From: Heterotrichella gracilis
Taxonomy: Eukaryota; Sar; Xanthophyceae; Tribonematales; Xanthonemataceae
DNA: 64,000 nucleotides
Reading direction: 5' to 3'
NCBI GenBank assembly: GCA_032358255.1
Contig: JAULBX010032367.1
Coordinates: forward strand, 98,548 to 162,547
The notes beneath the pieces are model-generated. The model was not told where the DNA came from. It was given only the letters and a program-made list of their open reading frames with translations, and ran no database searches. The position numbers and the translations under genes are program-made. Shown piece after piece: positions 58,541 to 64,000 of the stretch (the first letter of the stretch is position 1; every line of letters starts with the position of its first letter).

Positions 58541-59178
58541 TGTGCTGGTTGTGGTCAGGTTCGCTGTACAACTTGGAGCAGGGGTGTAGGTCCTGTTTTC
58601 AAGTCCACCTCCTTGCCAAGCTCACAGTTTTGACAGGGACGCCAACGCGCTCACCAGAAGCACCACTAAACTACGAATAGTTTACGCAGATACCCAAGAG
58701 TGCAGCGGTGCTAGTGTACGACGTTTTCCGGTCTGATAGCAGGTGAGCGAGAACAACCCCAAAGTGATCCCTTCTTGCAGCACAGACCACACAACCTCAA
58801 CACGCACGAGCTGCTGTGTCGGCTGACCGCGAGGAGACTTTTTACCTGCATATAGCTGGTTCTGGTTGTCTGTAGATAAAGGCATCGTAGCGACTAAGAA
58901 CTCATTCCAAGCCTAGGCCTGACTGACTAGGCTCGACACTCTCGTTCAGGAGACACCACGCACCCCCCTGGCGAGCACCTTGGCTCATGTACCGCTATCA
59001 GAGTGCCAGGTGTGTTGCGCCCCTAAGTGCAAATATGCGCCCACTACTCTTCTTTCTTGGGTTTGTATTGCGTGTTCTGCTGAGTCTTTTCTTTGAATGG
59101 AGGCCTACCTGCACCTCCATGCCTGGCGCCAGTGTCATGCCATTCAACTGAGGAGAAGTGTGTACCAACCCTGCTGAA
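58541..59178. promoter_or_regulatory. Divergent promoter region, E2 / putative organelle protein
   Basis: 0.64 kb between divergent start codons. No obvious motif. Confidence 0.45.
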
Positions 59179-60358
59179 ATGCTTCTCAACACAGGGCTAG
59201 CGTCCACAGGGTCCTGCCGTAACCCGCATTTGCGACACGCTTTCGCAGCATATTGGCCAGTCAGACACAGACTCTCCCACAGACATTCCTGCTCCCACAC
59301 CACCACGAGCACCCGCGCCCAGTACAGCGAAGGACGACCCAACAAGCCACATCAACTCTACAACCTGTGCGAAACGGTGCAACAGGCGTACTTCGAGGTA
59401 ACACCCACATCCACTAATGCAATGCATGCATATTGCACTCCATGCATGCATACACGATATGCACCCTCACCCGCCACAACGGCCCTACAGGTATGTATAC
59501 AGAACTTGGGCCGCCCCACTGCCACCGCCCTCCGGGACCTTGTGCGCGCCACCACTGCAGCCTTCCACGCAGGCTACAGCCTTGACCAGGTGGTACTTCA
59601 AATGGAATATGGATTAGGGGAGACTCGGGTGGACGCAGCGGGATACCGCCTCACCAACACTGACAGAGAGTACAGGATGCAGTGGCTCAACACGGCAAGT
59701 GCAGAACATGCATGCATGTGTTGATATGAGGCAAAGCATGCATGGCTGAACTTCAATGACATGGCGATTGCATCGGTGACGGGCAGGCATGGACTATTAT
59801 TATCGATGGTGATGCCCGTGGTGTGGACGGTGGCAGGTGTATGCAAGCCTGCAGCTTCTGGCGGGGCTTGAAGGGGGCGATGAAGGGGCGTGCAGCGTGG
59901 CGCACCTGCGTGTGTGGGAGGGGCACCACACGCCGCTGCTGGTGGTAGTCGAGACCACACTTCTGGGGCACCTGCAGGGGGGCGGGGTGTCGGGCGTGCA
60001 GCTGGATCAGGCGCTGTCTGGCAGCACAAGCGGTGAGTGGCAACGCACACATGAAGGCAAAAGCTGTGAAAATTTGAATTGTTGTATCGCTGGGCAAGGA
60101 CAAGCTTTGCATGGGCGGGGATACATGGCGCACGGCAGTACCGTAAATGAAATCGTCACGGCTTTGCAACCTGCGGACGCTGACATGGTATGGGATGGCC
60201 TTGGCAATGCGGCTGCCTGATGATTTTCTTATTTTCATGTAGGTTCTTCGGAGGCGTCTTGGGCCAGCAGCATGCGCGTGGTTGCACCGCAGTTCATCCC
60301 ACTTTCCCAGGTTGCGCTGCTCACCTTGATGGCACACATTGAGGCCAAGTCAGGGTAA
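59179..60358 (+). CDS. Putative organelle-targeted protein of unknown function
   Basis: Not recognised. The 244-residue model has exons 59179-59397, 59491-59694, 59837-60032 and 60243-60358 with all phases closing. The N-terminus is rich in Arg, His, Ser and Thr without acidic residues, like a plastid or mitochondrial presequence. The mature part is compact and helical: LYNLCETVQQAYFE, ALRDLVRATTAAFHAGYSL, VVLQMEYGLGET, VYASLQLLAGLEGG, LLVVVETTLLGHLQGG and a C-terminus ending VALLTLMAHIEAKSG. Intron 2 appears to be GC-AG (ACG|GCAAGT). It looks like a conserved, intact gene, but I cannot assign a pathway. Confidence 0.6.
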
Positions 60359-60942
60359 CAGTGCTCACCCTATTAGAGGTATAATTTGGTATATTATCAA
60401 CCCACATACCTGCCACATGCAAGAGTTTGCCCCTGATACAGTGCTCATGTTGTTACGCTCAGAATTGATTTCATCTCATTTTGCACAATTGCATCGGCAA
60501 TTGCTGTAAATCCATATAGCAACAGTGTGTGGGCAAGGTTGTTCACAGTATGGTGCACTGTGCTCATGAGCTCCAGCTACCTCAAATTGTTTTTCGCAGT
60601 GCTGCTCAACTATTTTATAGCCAGTCATTGAAATTGAGCCACTGCCAATCTATGGTCTACCGCAAAGCACTGTACACATATACTACACTAGGAGATTTTT
60701 GCAGCTGCTTCCAGAGGGGATAATGTATGCATAAAAGGGCCTCTAGTGACCAGAGAAGGTATGGTCCTTATCGCAATTTGCATTGATGCAGATTGAACAC
60801 GCCAGACAGTAATTGCGAATTCAAAGCCTGGTTGGGGGATTTCGGGGTTGTCCATATGTACAGTACCCCCCTATCAAATCCCTTTTAATGTCTGAATAGT
60901 TGAGAAAAGTACACGGTATGCTGCATATCCCATCCACCGCCA
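60359..60942. other. Intergenic
   Basis: Downstream of the organelle-protein gene; no coding signal seen. Confidence 0.4.
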
Positions 60943-62230
60943 TCACCCCCTATTCCTCTTGCCCCCTACCACTGCTGCCATCAGCGCGTCACACACCGCC
61001 GCCAGCGTCCCCGCCGCCCTGCACCACCATCCCACGCACCCCACCGGCACAGCCACTACCGCCTCCTGCACGTGCCGCGACACCCTGCCAGCTGGCAGCA
61101 TTGCAGCCACCACCACACTGGCACCCCACCCCAGCACCGCACACGCCAGCTGCACCCAGCCAGCACCACACACACGACCGTGTACACCACCCCCCCTTCT
61201 TGCTGTGCTGTCCTCCCCTTGTCGCCCCACCCACCCTCGACTTGTGCAGTCATGGTCTGGAGCTCGTGCAGGATCGCAGGTAGTGAGGCTGGCACATGCG
61301 CTGGCACGCCCCCGCCCAGTTGCAAGCCCTGGGGGGCAGTGGCTGGTCCTGTGAAGGGGGAAGCGCTTGTACCAATGCGTGTGGCAACCACCACCCTCAG
61401 CGCCGCCACTTGCTCGCTAGCTGCTGCATGTCAGTCATGTCCATGCCCCCTGCCGGGGCGCCACCTGGCGACAACCCACTGGGGCTGCCGGGGGCGCTTG
61501 CCACGTCAGCGGAGGCCAGGTAGTGCGACACAATGTCCTTTGCCCACGCCATGGGACCTGGGCGTGATGGTGCGATGGAGCAGGGGCTGCCTGGGTCTGG
61601 CGCACTTTCCCCTGCCACTAGAGACTTGTGGGGTGGGGCTGTGGTGTAGCTGGTAGGAGGGGTAGGACCTGAAAACCAGCGGGAAAGAATGCCATGCTTG
61701 GGTGATTCTATAGCATGGGCGGGACGGTTTGGAGGTTTGTCGATCCTTGAGCGCGTGGTGGAGTCTCCACTCTGGCTGCTGGTGGGGCAATGTTGCTTCA
61801 CTTTGTTCTTCAGAACATGCTCGTGCCGTGCGGTGGTGGGTGGTGGGTGGTGGCTGAGTCACATGCGCTGCCCCTCGAGCCCACATTGGCTACCCTTCCG
61901 AAGGGTTTCCTGCCTGGCAGGACCTGGTGAGGGTCTGTGAAGGGTGTTTCTGAGGCGTGGGAGTCCTGGAAGGGGCTGGAGGGTGCGGTGCCGTTGTAGC
62001 AGCTGGTGCCTGCTGCTGAGTGTTGATATCCTTGGTGAAGACGGCTTCCTCCGGATTCACAGAGCGGTTGTTCAGGCTGAAGAACCCCTTCGTGGTGGTA
62101 AAGGAAGGTAAAACCACGTTCCTGGCCCTTTGAAGGTTGCTGTGGCTATCTAGCACCACCAGGGCAAACCAACCAGCATTGTGGTGCAGCAACGTATCCA
62201 GGCTATGCCAGCAAGAGATCTCTGGTCTGC
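60943..62230 (-). other. Weak minus-strand coding signal, gene model not resolved
   Basis: Several long minus-strand open stretches could be exons: 61890-62230 (FTTTKGFFSLNNRSVNPEEA), about 61400-61830 (PMAWAKDIVSHYLASADV), about 61220-61410 (VPASLPAILHELQTMTAQV) and 60943-61200 (hydrophobic VLGWGASVVVAAMLP). They share a disordered, Pro/Ser/Thr-rich character and then an Ala/Val-rich end. I could not join them with consistent phases, and the first overlaps the proposed start of the next gene. Confidence 0.25.
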
Positions 62231-63925
62231 ATGGTTGCACTGTGCACGAATATTCTGGTGTTCAAGCAGTTTGCTTTTTTAACATATTCCGGTGACCTCT
62301 CACACATCTGAAGGCACAGAGTAGTCCTCTCCAACCCCTCTCCCCCCCCCACACACACACTCCACCATCCCCCGACTCCCCGGGTCCCGTCTCCTAAGGG
62401 CCAGCACCCGTTCTCACTGCCCACAGGCCTGGACGGCTACGTTGCACGTAGCGAAGACTCTGACTACTTTGCCCTGAGGGAGGAAATGAAGGACGTGTTG
62501 GCAAACCTCATGCGAGAAGAACTGCTGCCAGGCCTTGTGGAGTACGAGCGTACAAACGAAAACTGTGGCGTGGGCGCAGATGCTTCCCGGCCCGCAGTGG
62601 GTAACATGCTGCACCTGGTGCTCGTCTTTTCTCAGGCCGCCAAGGACACCGCACAACGCAAGCGCGAGGCTGCGCAGGGAGAGCTGCAAAACTTTTCGAT
62701 TTCGGTACGCTCTTTCTGTTCAAAAAGCTCTGGTACAGCGCGAAACGTTTTACCGTTTTCTAAAGGTCGTGACTCGCTCATTTAGAGCAAGTCAAAGTTA
62801 TATATTTTCCCCTGTCGTGCAGGCGTCAGTGGACGAGCCTGCAGCCCCGTCTACTGAGGGCATGGCTGTCAAGGAGGATCACGGGCAAGGGACATCCGTG
62901 TTCGAGGCTGCTGCGCAGACACATGACTCCAACGAGAGCGTGGCAAGCATCAAGCACCCCAAACTGGAGCACGAAGCACGGCTGGGAACCTGTAAGTGCA
63001 ACTTCATTGCCTACGCCCAGCGCCTATTTTCTGAGGCAGTGCTCAAAAAGGACCCCAAGAGGGGTTTTGACGTCGTGTCCCGCATGGCTTTCGAGGCGAA
63101 AGGTTCTAACACCCTAGACCAGGTAAGGACTTATGTCGCGCGTTCCCTTTTGGCTGCAGACTGCAGTACAGCTGTTGCCCATGTGCACGCCCGGATACGC
63201 AAACCCTAAACCCTATACCACGTAACTATAAATTGTGTCCTGTGTCCTGCAGAAGAGGTGGGAGAACAACGTCCTGTGGCAAGGAGCGGATTACACGGTG
63301 GTGATGGCACTCACCAACTTTCTGGCAGAGCAACACCCCGACCACCGACCATATAGAGAGGCTGTTCTTGGTGTGGCCAGCAATATCAACTATGCAGGTC
63401 TGCTGGTGTTTGTCCCAGACCGGTGTGGTCCTGTGGTTGCTGATGGCAAGACAAACCCGGAGATCAGTGACCCACTGGTAAGCCTGGAACGATCTACCTG
63501 TTGCCTGCATTGCATCCTTGATAGCTGCTCTAGTGCTGTTCTCAGCTTTGAGCCTCTGCGCTGGGAAAATGTATGGTTTGGGCCTTGCCAGCCTGTCTCT
63601 TCAGCAGATGCTGTTGCATAACTAGCACTTTGGACCAGGCCTGTAGTCAAGTTTTTGCTTTGCACGTTGCCATCTGGGTTGGACACGCTGCAACTTGGGG
63701 TTGGACGCAGCACTACAAGTTGTTGGCGCGTGGTAGTGGTAGGGAACAGTTGTTGTGCTGTTGAACCATTTTCAGGTCCGTTTTTGACGTCCTCCTGTGT
63801 TCCAGATTGCACGCAGGTTTGTCGCTTGGCAGGAGGCAGCTGTTGAGGCAACCGGTCTGGATGCTGACTCCGTGGTACTCCCTGCAGGGAAATATATGCC
63901 AGGCACACTGTATTATCACCCCAAG
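62231..63925 (+). CDS. Unrecognised protein, cut by the right edge (partial)
   Basis: Exons 62231-62291 (tentative), 62427-62704, 62823-63122, 63253-63477 and 63806-63925 join in phase and the last ends at a donor, so the gene continues beyond the window. Visible segments: YVARSEDSDYFALREEMKD, LMREELLPGLVEYERT, LEHEARLGTCKCNFIAYAQ, GADYTVVMALTNFLAE, VASNINYAGLLVFVPD and an end near GKYMPGTLYYHPK. I do not recognise the family. The intron 63123-63252 carries a telomere-like repeat before the acceptor. Confidence 0.5.
63204..63218. repeat. Telomere-like repeat upstream of a 3' splice site
   Basis: Two CCCTAAA-type units in sense C-rich orientation, about 35-45 bases before the acceptor at 63252. 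Confidence 0.85.
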
Positions 63926-64000
63926 GTAAGCAGGGATGTTGTTTACTGCTATTTGCTGACAGGATGCCATTGCACTGCTGTAGTGTGCTTTGCAATTCAC

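Overview
The window is nuclear DNA of a green alga, most likely a trebouxiophyte-type chlorophyte (inference). The evidence is intron-dense genes (about 115 introns inferred), GT-AG junctions with typical tgcag acceptors, short TTTAGGG-type telomere repeats inside introns, and a gene set that includes the plastid co-chaperonin CPN20, plastid-targeted proteins, a plant-type KIN-12 kinesin and a GT47 exostosin fused to EGF-like modules. I saw no bacterial operons, CRISPR array, rRNA or convincing tRNA. Exons were joined by hand from splice consensus, open frame and phase; for most genes the phases close perfectly, which is the main support for the models.

Layout: a FUN14-like plastid membrane protein (minus, runs off the left edge); separase, 27 exons, 1.6-11.2 kb (minus); EGF/exostosin GT47 enzyme, 16 exons, 11.9-18.3 kb (plus); an RGG-rich mRNA-export adaptor with a UAP56-binding motif, 19.4-21.3 kb (minus); a CCDC174-like protein, 21.9-23.7 kb (plus); a WD40 protein, 24.0-26.9 kb (minus); CPN20, 27.4-30.0 kb (plus); a small two-TM protein, 31.0-32.3 kb (minus); an EMB8/ABHD alpha/beta hydrolase, 33.6-37.3 kb (minus); a repeat-rich stretch from 37.3 to 45.7 kb holding a tail-anchored coiled-coil gene (minus) and a possibly frameshifted small gene (plus); a 2,120-residue KIN-12/KIF15 kinesin, 45.7-56.7 kb (plus); a UBE2H-type ubiquitin-conjugating enzyme, 57.5-58.5 kb (minus); a putative organelle protein, 59.2-60.4 kb (plus); weak minus-strand coding signal at 60.9-62.2 kb; and an unrecognised gene cut by the right edge.

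Genes are independent and mostly alternate in strand, giving divergent promoters (11.2-11.9, 21.3-21.9, 26.9-27.4, 58.5-59.2 kb) and convergent 3' ends. Cell division is a shared theme of separase, KIN-12 and perhaps the E2, but nothing shows co-regulation.

The most unusual structure is the EMB8 locus. Both splice boundaries of its third exon, and the donor of its second, are tandemly duplicated into the introns; a further copy of the exon-3 boundary sits 4.7 kb away beyond another gene; and its start codon lies inside a dispersed repeat. With exon-fragment copies in a CPN20 intron and telomere-like CCCTAAA tracts near many 3' splice sites, this suggests introns here grow by local duplication of splice-site-bearing segments.
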